A stretch of 64,000 bases of DNA from Sulfuricaulis sp040901545 (GTDB taxonomy: Bacteria; Pseudomonadota; Gammaproteobacteria; Acidiferrobacterales; Sulfurifustaceae), in NCBI RefSeq assembly GCF_040901545.1, contig NZ_JBBDYL010000045.1, positions 62,001 through 126,000 of the forward strand, read 5' to 3'. The notes under the pieces are model-generated. The model saw only the letters and a program-made list of their open reading frames with translations, was not told the DNA's origin and searched no databases. A program made the position numbers and the translations under genes. Shown here in pieces: positions 1 through 9,162 of this stretch (positions are counted from its first letter, which is position 1; every line of letters begins with the position of its first letter).

Positions 1-43
1 TGTCGCGGTTGAGAACGGGCGTTAGAGGCGGAAGAGGCGGAAA

Positions 44-616
44 ATTCTCCTGGAAGCGCTAATCCTTTCAACCTCGGTTGTCGCACTCGCCGAGATGGGC
101 GATAAGACCCAGCTTTTGTCATTTGTGCTGGCGGCAAAACTTAAGCGTAGGGTCCCGATCATTCTGGGCATTCTCTTCGCGACGCTCGCCAATCATTTTC
201 TCGCCGGTTACCTGGGTGCGTGGGTCGCAGGGCTGGTATCCCCCGGGGTACTCAAGTGGATCGTTGCCCTCGCGTTCTTCGCCTTCGGCGCGTGGGCGCT
301 CAAGCAAGACAAGCTGGAGGAAAACCGGAATCTTCGGGGCGCCGGTGTGTTCCTGACGACTCTCATCGCCTTCTTTCTGGTGGAGATGGGCGATAAGACG
401 CAACTGGCCACGGTTGCGCTGGCGGCCCGCTACGATTCACTCGTCGCGGTGGTCCTGGGAACGACCCTGGGGATGATGATTGCGAACGTTCCCGCTGTCT
501 GGATCGGCGCGGCGCTGGCCCATCGGGTCAATATGCGGGTGATGCGCTGGGTGGCGGCGGGGCTGTTCGTGCTCCTTGGCATTATTGCATTGCTGGCGTG
601 GAATCCACGCACGTAA
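44..616 (+). CDS. UPF0016/Gdt1-family membrane cation transporter
   Basis: A protein of about 190 residues with two copies of the family signature E-x-G-D-K-T-Q, one near the N-terminus (EMGDKTQ) and one after the middle (EMGDKTQLA), each opening a three-helix half. Members (TMEM165/Gdt1, bacterial MneA-type) export Mn2+ and/or Ca2+ across the inner membrane. The start is unusual: the first in-frame ATG (95) lies inside the first signature, and no ATG, GTG or TTG occurs between the upstream stop at 23-25 and there. An ATT at 44, six bases after AAGAGG, would give the normal family N-terminus (MLLEALILSTSVVALAE); CTG at 50 is an alternative. Family is certain, start codon is inferred. A TerC-family gene lies 1.3 kb downstream, suggesting metal homeostasis. 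Confidence 0.85.
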   Translation: MLLEALILSTSVVALAEMGDKTQLLSFVLAAKLKRRVPIILGILFATLANHFLAGYLGAWVAGLVSPGVLKWIVALAFFAFGAWALKQDKLEENRNLRGAGVFLTTLIAFFLVEMGDKTQLATVALAARYDSLVAVVLGTTLGMMIANVPAVWIGAALAHRVNMRVMRWVAAGLFVLLGIIALLAWNPRT

Positions 617-830
617 CCTCGTTCCATCCAACCCATGGGTCTGACATCGGGCGCGTCACGCGAACATGGCTGCCGCCGATGCACAATTTTCGATATGCTG
701 CACCTGTTACAAATCACATCGGGCGTGAATAAACTCACACTTGCGAGGCGCGCCGCTGGTCATTCCCGGCGCAAAAACCGCTCCGGCGAAATGGGCGAAT
801 CCTGTTATCCCGACGCGTGAATGGACGCAG

Positions 831-1547
831 ATGAATACTAAACGAGATCTTCGGGCGATTCTGTTCGATTTATTCGGTACGGTGCTGGATTGGCGGGGTT
901 CGATCATTGACGAGCTGGCCAAGTTCGGGAAAAAGCACCGGTACGAAGCAAACTGGAGCGAATTCGCTGACCGCTGGCGCGCGGGGTTCCGGACATTCCA
1001 ATCCCGCATCGCTAAGGGAGAAACAAGCTGGATGACCATGGATGAAATTCATCGTTCGGTACTGGATCGGTTGCTCAAAGAGCTTGCCGTACCTGGTCTC
1101 AAAGATGAAGAAATCTCAAATCTGAACTCCGCCTGGCACAGACTGCGGCCGTGGCCGGACGCGGTCGAAGGCATCGTCCGCCTGAAACGCCAATACATGG
1201 TATCCCCCCTGTCGAATGGCAATTTGTCGATGTTGATCGCAGCCTCGAAGCATGCCGGGCTGCCCTGGGATTGCGTGTTGTCGTCCGCCATGTTCGCAAG
1301 TTACAAACCCGATCCGAAAGTGTACCGGGGCGCCGCCAGCCTGCTGGGATTGGCCACGCGGGAGGTAATGCTGGTCGCCGCGCATGCCTACGATACCGAT
1401 GGCGCGCGCGCCATCGGTTTCAAGACGTCGTACGTTTTTCGCCCGGAAGAATTCGGGCCCGGGCGCGGGGAGGATCCGGGCGATACGTCCCGGTTTGATT
1501 TCGTCGCCGCGGACTTTCTGGAATTGGCAGCCGCGCTGGGGGCTTGA
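831..1547 (+). CDS. HAD-superfamily hydrolase, haloacid dehalogenase type II
   Basis: A 238-residue cytosolic hydrolase. The N-terminal motif FDLFGTVLDW holds the nucleophilic Asp of the HAD fold. SPLSNGN supplies the motif II Ser/Asn, KPDPKVY the motif III Lys, and a late HAYD acidic motif closes the active site. This arrangement is that of L-2-haloacid dehalogenase type II, though many such proteins act on other substrates, so the substrate is unknown. The ATG at 831 places the nucleophile at about residue 12, as is usual; longer in-frame extensions upstream do not look like protein. Its stop overlaps the TTG start of the following EF-hand gene, so the two are probably cotranslated. Confidence 0.85.
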   Translation: MNTKRDLRAILFDLFGTVLDWRGSIIDELAKFGKKHRYEANWSEFADRWRAGFRTFQSRIAKGETSWMTMDEIHRSVLDRLLKELAVPGLKDEEISNLNSAWHRLRPWPDAVEGIVRLKRQYMVSPLSNGNLSMLIAASKHAGLPWDCVLSSAMFASYKPDPKVYRGAASLLGLATREVMLVAAHAYDTDGARAIGFKTSYVFRPEEFGPGRGEDPGDTSRFDFVAADFLELAAALGA

Positions 1548-1876
1548 ACAAATGGCGCCGGCGCGATTTGTTTTTTAATACTGTGAAAGCCCACAAGCAG
1601 ATTTTCTGGTTCACGCTGATCGGCGTTGCCGCCATCATCGGCCCGGGTGCCATTTACCTTTACCTGCTGGGCAACGCCCCGCTCTCCTTCGCGAGCATGG
1701 ATTTCGATGGCAACGGTATTGTGACGTTCGGAGAACTTGCCTACGCCGGCGCGTATGAAACACGACGGATGCCCGTGGGAGAAAAGTCATGCACGGAGAT
1801 TTACTCTTTGAAAGACGGCCGGCGATTGAAATCGGATTGCGGCCCATGCGATACCGTCCTGGAATCTCTTCCATAA
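1544..1876 (+). CDS. Membrane-anchored single EF-hand protein
   Basis: A 110-residue protein beginning at a TTG that overlaps the preceding stop codon. Residues about 18-42 form one hydrophobic helix (FWFTLIGVAAIIGPGAIYLY). It is followed by a canonical calcium-binding loop, DFDGNGIVTFGE, with Asp, Asp, Asn, backbone and Glu ligands in place. Three or four cysteines follow in the last 40 residues (KSCTEIY, DCGPCD), which suggests an extracytoplasmic, disulfide-bonded tail. I do not recognise a named family. The position between UPF0016 and TerC genes points to Ca2+/Mn2+ biology, but that is inference. Confidence 0.7.
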   Translation: MNKWRRRDLFFNTVKAHKQIFWFTLIGVAAIIGPGAIYLYLLGNAPLSFASMDFDGNGIVTFGELAYAGAYETRRMPVGEKSCTEIYSLKDGRRLKSDCGPCDTVLESLP

Positions 1877-1905
1877 AATTCTGACTTGAAAAAAAGGAGT
1901 TGCTG

Positions 1906-2676
1906 ATGCTTGACTGGATAGCGAGCCCCGAAGCATGGATTGCACTCGGGACATTAACCGCGCTGGAAATTGTCCTGGGCATCGATAACATTATTTTCAT
2001 CTCGATCCTGGTAGGACGCCTGCCCGAACATCAACGCAACATCGCGAGACGACTGGGTCTCGGCCTCGCGATGATTGCCCGACTTGTATTGCTGTTCTCG
2101 ATTACCTGGGTCATGGGCTTAACCGATGCCTGGTTCGCCGTTTTCAACCAAGCGATTTCTGGGCGTGATGTCATCCTGATCGGAGGGGGCATGTTTCTTC
2201 TGGCTAAAGCGACGCATGAAATACACAACAGCCTTGAAGGAATCGAGGATGACGCCAGAGCCATCCTTCCCATGAGCCTCGGGATGGTGCTGGTGCAAAT
2301 CGCGATACTGGATATAGTTTTTTCACTGGATTCGGTCATTACGGCTGTCGGTTTGGTCAAGCAAGTGTCGATCATGGCCATCGCGATTATCCTGGCAGTG
2401 GTTGTCATGCTGATGGCGGCAAAACCGATCGGGGATTTCGTCGACCAGCACCCTACCATCAAGATGCTGGCGCTTTCGTTTTTGATACTGGTCGGACTCA
2501 CCTTGATCGTTGAGGGTTTCGATGTTCACATTCCGCGGGGATATATCTATTTCGCCATGGCTTTTTCGGTAATGGTGGAGATGTTGAATATACGTATGCG
2601 CAAAAAAAGGACACAACCGGTCACGCTGCACAAACCGCTACGTGAGTTTGTCGAAGACATGGATAAATCGGAATAA
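1906..2676 (+). CDS. TerC-family integral membrane protein
   Basis: A 256-residue polytopic inner-membrane protein with the TerC signature early (LGTLTALEIVLGIDNIIFIS) and a second matching half around residue 130-150 (LDIVFSLDSVITAVG). The intramembrane acidic residues in ...GIDN and ...SLDS are the proposed metal-binding sites. Family members (Alx, YkoY, MeeF/MeeY) export Mn2+, in some cases supplying metal to secreted enzymes, or are linked to tellurite resistance. The ATG at 1906 is preceded by AAGGAG at six bases spacing; a TTG six bases upstream is less likely. The C-terminus ends in a basic, charged cytoplasmic tail. Confidence 0.88.
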   Translation: MLDWIASPEAWIALGTLTALEIVLGIDNIIFISILVGRLPEHQRNIARRLGLGLAMIARLVLLFSITWVMGLTDAWFAVFNQAISGRDVILIGGGMFLLAKATHEIHNSLEGIEDDARAILPMSLGMVLVQIAILDIVFSLDSVITAVGLVKQVSIMAIAIILAVVVMLMAAKPIGDFVDQHPTIKMLALSFLILVGLTLIVEGFDVHIPRGYIYFAMAFSVMVEMLNIRMRKKRTQPVTLHKPLREFVEDMDKSE

Positions 2677-2924
2677 GCGCAGCGGTACGGCGGCGGATTA
2701 AAATGCGACATATAACCGGACATCGAGCAGCGCCGGAGCGCGAGGTGTTTGGGAAACAGGCGCTGAAATTCCTGCGGTTTTCACGTTGTTTTTCCTGGCC
2801 CCGGTGTTCCCGCGACTCGCCTATTTCGCCGGGAAAATCCCGTCAAATTCCTGAACACGTGCAAAAATGGATCTCACGGCAGGGGTTGTGAATAATGCGA
2901 GGCTGGCATCAAGGAGAATAAAAC

Positions 2925-3308
2925 ATGCCCCTCGTTCGTATTGCCCTGCTGCAAGGAAAATCCCCCGAATACCGGAAGCAGATCGGCGATGTGGTGCACC
3001 GGGCCATGGTGGAAAAAATCAATTGCCCGCCGCAGGATCGCTTTCAACTGATCACGGAACATGCCCGGGATAATTTTCTATACGCTCCTGTCTACCTCGG
3101 TATCCCCCATTCCGACAATCTCGTTATCATTCAGATCACACTGAATGAGGGGCGAACGACGGAATTGAAAAAAGCCCTTTACCAGGCCATTGTCGAGGGA
3201 TTACAAAAGGAGATCGGCCTCGACAAGCAGGATGTCTTTATAGGCCTAATCGAGGTCAAAAAGGAGAATTGGTCTTTCGGCAATGGGTTGGCGCAGTATG
3301 CCGGCTGA
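2925..3308 (+). CDS. Tautomerase family protein (Tautomerase_2 type)
   Basis: A 127-residue cytosolic protein that begins MPLVRIALLQGKSPEYR. Pro2, exposed after Met removal, is the catalytic general base of the 4-oxalocrotonate tautomerase/MIF superfamily. The length and the RFQLITEH segment after about residue 40 match the longer Tautomerase_2 group rather than the ~62-residue 4-OT monomer. The AAGGAG ribosome-binding site lies eight bases before the ATG. The gene stands alone; the 250 bases upstream hold nothing I can support. The substrate is unknown. Confidence 0.85.
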   Translation: MPLVRIALLQGKSPEYRKQIGDVVHRAMVEKINCPPQDRFQLITEHARDNFLYAPVYLGIPHSDNLVIIQITLNEGRTTELKKALYQAIVEGLQKEIGLDKQDVFIGLIEVKKENWSFGNGLAQYAG

Positions 3309-3425
3309 TAACCGACGTGAGGAGCCCGGACCTGCGTCACTGCCGTCAACGGCGGCCGGATGCCTAACAAGGCGTGTGGGTGTCCGGAGTACAATCGCTA
3401 GAGTAACCATGGAGGAACGATATCG

Positions 3426-3866
3426 ATGACCGTAAAAACTGATTTGGTTAAAAAATTCGGCGATGTCCTGGTGGATACCTTTCATTACCTCGCGCTGTTT
3501 GTTATCGGCGCCACCATCGTCTGGTCGGCCGTGCAGAGGTACTTGGACATCATGGCTACCGGTCACGCGCCTCTGGAAGATATCCTGCTGCTCTTCATCT
3601 ACCTCGAACTGGGTGCCATGGTCGGCATTTATTTCAAGACGCACCGTTTGCCGGTGCAGTTCCTGATTTACATCGCCATCACCGCGCTGTCACGGCATCT
3701 GGTCATCGACGTTCAGAAGGTCTCCGACGCGTTTCATCTTTACGTGCTCTTGAGCGTCACCGGCGCCATCGTTATCCTGAGCTTCGCCATACTGGTCCTG
3801 ACGTTTACCGCGCGAAAATACGGCCGCCCGGAGGACGTCATCGGGATGACGAAATACAAGAATTAA
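3426..3866 (+). CDS. psiE: PsiE-family membrane protein
   Basis: A 146-residue protein with four predicted transmembrane helices, matching the phosphate-starvation-inducible PsiE family in length and in the conserved central segment (LLLFIYLELGAMVGIYFKTH) and the following LPVQFLIYIAITALSRHLV. E. coli psiE is controlled by PhoB and CRP, but its biochemical function is unknown. A GGAGG sequence precedes the ATG by ten bases. I do not see a convincing Pho box in the short upstream region. The gene converges on mtnD. Confidence 0.85.
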   Translation: MTVKTDLVKKFGDVLVDTFHYLALFVIGATIVWSAVQRYLDIMATGHAPLEDILLLFIYLELGAMVGIYFKTHRLPVQFLIYIAITALSRHLVIDVQKVSDAFHLYVLLSVTGAIVILSFAILVLTFTARKYGRPEDVIGMTKYKN

Positions 3867-3922
3867 TACCGGGGCGGCGTGCCGGTGCATCGACCCTGGC
3901 AGTACCGGCCGGATCTCAACCT

Positions 3923-4462
3923 TTACGCGAATACCATTTCGCGTTCCGTATACACCGGCGCCCAGCCGGCGGCGTCGATGAAGTAACGCACCGCCTTGAT
4001 TCGCTTTGAGTCCTTCATCTCGAACCAATGCTCGGAATTCGCGGGAACATTGATGTAATCACCGGCCGCGACTTCGAGCATGAATTGCTCGCCGTCCGGC
4101 TCGACAAAACCGAAGAATCCGCGTCCAGCGAGGATGTAACGCACCTCGTCGTCGGTGTGATAATGAATTTTGTCGAATTTTCCGAGCATATCGGGCAGAC
4201 CCGGGATGTCCTCGTGGATCACCACCATGTCGCGGGTGACATAACCCTTTTCCCGCTTGAGTTCCTCGAACCGATTCTGCACCAGGCCAAGCAGTTCCTC
4301 TTTTTCCGCGTCGTTCAGACCCTGCTTGGCAAGCAGCTCCCCGGCGCGGCTTCCCGTCGGTGCGGGCCAGTGACGCAACGTGATGCCCAGCGATGACAGG
4401 CGACGCTGAATGGCTGGCAGGTCTGTCAGCTCCTTGCCGTTTGGAAAAATGATCCGGGCCAT
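3923..4462 (-). CDS. mtnD: Acireductone dioxygenase (ARD, methionine salvage)
   Basis: A 179-residue cupin enzyme of the methionine salvage pathway. It oxidises acireductone with O2 to 2-keto-4-methylthiobutyrate and formate (Fe form), or to methylthiopropionate, CO and formate (Ni form). The metal site is visible as HYHTDDEVRYI (His, His, Glu) with the fourth ligand in SEHWFEM. The ATG is preceded by GGAGG. No other methionine-salvage gene is visible in the window, so the pathway must be encoded elsewhere. Its 3' end faces psiE; upstream lies rhlB on the same strand. Confidence 0.93.
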   Translation of the reverse strand: MARIIFPNGKELTDLPAIQRRLSSLGITLRHWPAPTGSRAGELLAKQGLNDAEKEELLGLVQNRFEELKREKGYVTRDMVVIHEDIPGLPDMLGKFDKIHYHTDDEVRYILAGRGFFGFVEPDGEQFMLEVAAGDYINVPANSEHWFEMKDSKRIKAVRYFIDAAGWAPVYTEREMVFA

Positions 4463-4497
4463 GATCGTTTCCTCCTTCAGGTAGTGTTAAGTGGGTT

Positions 4498-5958
4498 TCA
4501 TCCGATGACCGGTTTCTCGCTTCCGGGCCGGCGTACCGACGGTTTGACCAGGCGTTTTGCACCGGCCACCGGTTCGACAGGCGCCGGCGCCGAAGGTGCC
4601 GGACGGGTTCCGGAATGGCGCGGCGGGCGCGATTCCGATTCGGGTCGGCGCGTCTCGCGACCGCCGCGTTGTTCATGTTCCGCGTGCCGGCGCTTGGGAT
4701 ACGCCCCGGGGCGTCGTTCCGGGCGCCGGCCGCGACCCCGCTCCATGCCAGGTCGCGCGCGATGTTCACGCTTAACGGGCGGATCGAGCTTGGGCAACAT
4801 CTCCGGCGAGATCGACACGGCCGGTATTTTATGGCCGAGATAGTCCTCGATTTCCGGCAGCGAGAACACAAAACGCTCGCAAGCGAAGCTCACGGCGTCG
4901 CCGCTCGCGCCCGCGCGCGCGGTCCGCCCGATCCGGTGGACATAGTCCTCGGCATTCTGCGGCAAATCGAAATTGAAAACATGTGATACGTCCGGGATAT
5001 GCAGCCCGCGCGCGGCTACATCGGTCGCGACCAGCACCGGCAACCGGCCTTCCATGAAATCGTGCAGGATGCGCAACCGCTGCGTCTGGGGCACGTCACC
5101 CGATAGAACCTCCGCGTTTAACCCGTTTCCCTTGAGCCACGCTGCGATGTTTTCCGCGGCATCCTTGGTATTGGCAAACACGAGGCTGCGGGTCGGGTCC
5201 CTGCCTCGCAGCAAGTGGACGAGCAGCGGTATTTTTTCTTCGACCGCGGTGTGATACAGCGCCTGCGTCACCTTGTCGACGGTACGCTTGTCCGGCTCAA
5301 TGCGCACGAACTGGGGGTTGTTCATGTGCTCATAGGCGAGTTCGGTGACGCGATAGGAAAGTGTCGCCGAAAACAGCATGCTCAGTCGTTTGTCCGGTGG
5401 TGGCATGCGCCGCAGGAGGAAGCGGATGTCCTTGATGAAGCCGAGATCGAACATGCGGTCGGCTTCATCCAACACCATCACTTGCACGGCATGCAGATCG
5501 AAGACATGCTGCTTGAAATAATCGATGATACGGCCGGGCGTGCCGATCAGCACGTCCACGCCTTCCTCCAGCATCTTGCGCTGCGAGTCGTAGCCGGTGC
5601 CGCCGAACACGAGGCCGAGCCGGAATCCGGTGTGCTTGCCCAGGACCTCGGCGTCCTTGTGAATCTGCACGGCAAGTTCACGCGTCGGTGCCAGCATGAT
5701 GGCGCGCGGCTGGTTGGCCCGGCGGTCTCCAACAGGTGTGCGCAACAAATGGTTAAAGGCCGCGAGCAGGAACGCCGCGGTCTTGCCGGTGCCGGTCTGC
5801 GCCTGCCCGGCAACATCCTGTCCCGTCAGCGCCAGCGGCAGTGCTTCGGCCTGGATGGGGGTGCAAAATTCGAAACCGGTTTCACGCACGCCCAGGGCCA
5901 ATGCCTCGGGCAGATCCAGGCCGGTAAAAGATATATCTGTAAGGTGGTGTTCACTCAT
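4498..5958 (-). CDS. rhlB: ATP-dependent RNA helicase RhlB
   Basis: A 486-residue DEAD-box helicase. The Q motif (CTPIQAEALP), Walker A (AQTGTGKT), DEAD box (VLDEADRMFDLGFIKDIR), SAT (MLFSATLSYRV) and the motif VI region (HRIGRTARAG) appear in order. The segment around the DEAD box is the RhlB signature. RhlB unwinds RNA for the degradosome by binding RNase E. The last ~100 residues are a long Arg/Pro-rich disordered tail, longer than in E. coli RhlB (421 residues), probably adding RNA binding. The chosen ATG gives MSEHHLTDISF, aligned with E. coli MSKTHLTEQKF. It is divergent from trxA-rho, as in E. coli. Confidence 0.93.
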   Translation of the reverse strand: MSEHHLTDISFTGLDLPEALALGVRETGFEFCTPIQAEALPLALTGQDVAGQAQTGTGKTAAFLLAAFNHLLRTPVGDRRANQPRAIMLAPTRELAVQIHKDAEVLGKHTGFRLGLVFGGTGYDSQRKMLEEGVDVLIGTPGRIIDYFKQHVFDLHAVQVMVLDEADRMFDLGFIKDIRFLLRRMPPPDKRLSMLFSATLSYRVTELAYEHMNNPQFVRIEPDKRTVDKVTQALYHTAVEEKIPLLVHLLRGRDPTRSLVFANTKDAAENIAAWLKGNGLNAEVLSGDVPQTQRLRILHDFMEGRLPVLVATDVAARGLHIPDVSHVFNFDLPQNAEDYVHRIGRTARAGASGDAVSFACERFVFSLPEIEDYLGHKIPAVSISPEMLPKLDPPVKREHRARPGMERGRGRRPERRPGAYPKRRHAEHEQRGGRETRRPESESRPPRHSGTRPAPSAPAPVEPVAGAKRLVKPSVRRPGSEKPVIG

Positions 5959-6148
5959 AAATATCTGGAATGTCAAGCATAACATCTTGCTTTTCCATCA
6001 GCACTTGTTGGCCGTCACGCAGGCTAACTTGCAATCCGAGGGGGTTTCTGCTCAAACTAATAACTATAACCCTGTTAATTTGTCCGCCCGCGGCCAGCCG
6101 GTCCGGCCAAACCATTCTCCACAATTATAAATCGGAGGCTTGAATCAA

Positions 6149-6475
6149 ATGAGTCATGGCATTGTCAACATCAGCGATGATAGCTTTGAGACGGAAGTAC
6201 TCAGAGCTGATGGGCCGGTGCTGGTGGACTATTGGGCGGAGTGGTGCGGTCCGTGCAAGATCATCGCACCGGTGTTGCAGGAAATCGCCGAGGAGTTCAA
6301 AGGTAAGCTCAAGGTCGCCAAGCTTAATATTGACGAAAACCCGCAAACCCCGCCCAAGTACGGCATCCGCGGCATCCCGACCCTGATGCTGTTCAAGAAC
6401 GGGAATGTCGAGGCCACCAAGGTGGGGGCGGTATCCAAGTCGCAACTCACCGCATTTATCAATGGCAATCTATGA
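6149..6475 (+). CDS. trxA: Thioredoxin 1
   Basis: A 108-residue cytosolic thioredoxin. The redox motif WCGPC places Cys33 and Cys36, and the cis-proline loop is GIRGIPTLMLF. It reduces protein disulfides with electrons from thioredoxin reductase. The ATG at 6149 follows GGAGG at ten bases; a TTG nine bases upstream is too close to that site to be used. The rhlB-trxA-rho order is the same as in E. coli. Confidence 0.96.
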   Translation: MSHGIVNISDDSFETEVLRADGPVLVDYWAEWCGPCKIIAPVLQEIAEEFKGKLKVAKLNIDENPQTPPKYGIRGIPTLMLFKNGNVEATKVGAVSKSQLTAFINGNL

Positions 6476-6669
6476 CAATATTCCGGGGCTCCCGGTGGAC
6501 TGGACGGGGGCCGAGACAGATGCTAAGGTTGAATGGCGCAAGTGAAAAAATCCAAAGACGTTCCTGCTTTATAAACTAACTTCCTGTTCATTCTTACCCC
6601 GGATTTCAACGGCGGGTCGTATGCACTCCCGATGTGTCCGGAAGTGATAACCACATGAATGCTGGACTT

Positions 6670-7926
<1,257 letters not shown>

Positions 7927-8022
7927 ACGGGTGCTTGCTCAAGCCCCCGGGATTGCTTTAGACTACGCGCCCTCCGGAAATCCGGCGTTCACGAATCGCC
8001 GAAAATCTTCGAGATCAATCGC

Positions 8023-8229
8023 ATGAAAGACGGAATCCATCCCGCCTACCAGGTAACCAAGGTCACCTGTAGTTGCGGCAACAGCTTCGACACCCGCTCC
8101 ACCCTGGGACACGATCTGCACGTGGAAGTGTGCTCCGTTTGCCATCCGTTCTATACCGGTAAACAGAAACTGGTCGACACCGGCGGGCGCGTGGAAAAAT
8201 TCCGCCAAAAGTACGGCATGAAAAAATAA
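8023..8229 (+). CDS. rpmE: 50S ribosomal protein L31 (zinc-binding form)
   Basis: A 68-residue ribosomal protein beginning MKDGIHPAYQ. The conserved cysteines in TCSCGNSF and VCSVCHPFYTGKQK mark the zinc-containing C+ type of L31. The ending GGRVEKFRQKYG is typical. It sits about 100 bases downstream of rho in the same direction. The ribosome-binding site is weak. Being the C+ form, it may be exchanged for a C- paralogue under zinc starvation, but no paralogue is present in this window. Confidence 0.95.
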   Translation: MKDGIHPAYQVTKVTCSCGNSFDTRSTLGHDLHVEVCSVCHPFYTGKQKLVDTGGRVEKFRQKYGMKK

Positions 8230-8393
8230 CCGGGAGCGGCTGCCACCACTCTCCAAAAGGCGCTTATGCACGGCACCTTTTCGTCATTCCAGTTCGCCAA
8301 TCGAGTCTTGTTTTTCCTGCTCAGGCTTTCCAGGCCGATGCCGCCATCCAATCCGTACTGAGTTCAACTCCTTATCACCACCGGTGGAAACGC

Positions 8394-9158
8394 GTGCAGA
8401 CTGAGCCATCATCACATCGCCGGCGGCATTATGTTTTCACGTTCTTTTCTTGGGCCTTGTTCACGGCGGTGGCCTGCGCGGCTGCCGCGACCGAAGTGGT
8501 CCGATACGTCATTGACGGAGATACCGTTGTTTTGTCCAACGGAAAACATGTCCGCCTGATCGGTATCAACGCCCCGGAACGGGGGAGAGACGGGGTGCCG
8601 AGCCAGCCGTTCGCGGCGAAGGCGCGCGCCAGACTCGCCGCGCTGGTAGAGGGTCGACGCGTGAAACTTGCATTTGAGCGGGAACGCGAGGACCGTCACG
8701 GCCGCTGGCTCGCGCATCTGGAACTGCCGGACGGAGTACGGGTGGAACAAGTCCTGCTGCGCGAGGGTCTGGTCTGGGCGGTGGCCGTTTCGCCGAACCT
8801 GGAAAAACTTTCGGAAAATCTCGAAGCGGAAAAAGCGGCACGTGCCGCACGCCGCGGTGTCTGGGGAGTCCCCGCCTACGCACCCACCCCCGCGGCCCGT
8901 CTCAACAGTAAAAGTACGGGCTTTCGATTCATCGAGGGCACCGTGCATCGGCGGACACAGCGGCACAATGTAATTTATTTCGAGCTCAACCCGAAGGTGA
9001 GCCTGCTCGTATCCGGGGAGGACTGGAAAAACAACTTTCCGGGCAACCCGTCAGACCTGGTGGGTCGCAAAATCATCGCGCGCGGTTGGCTCACGGAATC
9101 CAAGGGGCGGCTGCACATGCGTGTATCGCATCCGGCCATGCTAACATGGGGGGAGTAA
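8394..9158 (+). CDS. Secreted thermonuclease (SNase-like) family protein
   Basis: A 254-residue protein from a GTG start. A hydrophobic segment at residues ~13-32 ending ACAAAATE looks like a signal peptide. The SNase domain follows: VIDGDTVVLSNGKHVRLIGI holds the first catalytic Asp and Arg, NAPE and the EREREDRHGRWLAHLEL segment supply further active-site residues, and LREGLVWA closes the fold. A further ~90 residues after about 165 form a second beta-rich OB-like domain. It probably acts on nucleic acids in the periplasm or outside the cell. It ends four bases before the M48 protease gene and is probably cotranscribed with it. Confidence 0.85.
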   Translation: MQTEPSSHRRRHYVFTFFSWALFTAVACAAAATEVVRYVIDGDTVVLSNGKHVRLIGINAPERGRDGVPSQPFAAKARARLAALVEGRRVKLAFEREREDRHGRWLAHLELPDGVRVEQVLLREGLVWAVAVSPNLEKLSENLEAEKAARAARRGVWGVPAYAPTPAARLNSKSTGFRFIEGTVHRRTQRHNVIYFELNPKVSLLVSGEDWKNNFPGNPSDLVGRKIIARGWLTESKGRLHMRVSHPAMLTWGE

Positions 9159-9162
9159 GAAT

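Noticed and set aside
1..43. A yybP-ykoY manganese riboswitch before the UPF0016 gene.
   Set aside because: Only 43 bases precede the proposed start in this window and they do not show the conserved loop; the TerC gene has just 29 bases upstream.
2703..2891. A 62-codon frame before the tautomerase gene.
   Set aside because: No ribosome-binding site, Arg/Pro/Ser-rich composition and no similarity I recognise.
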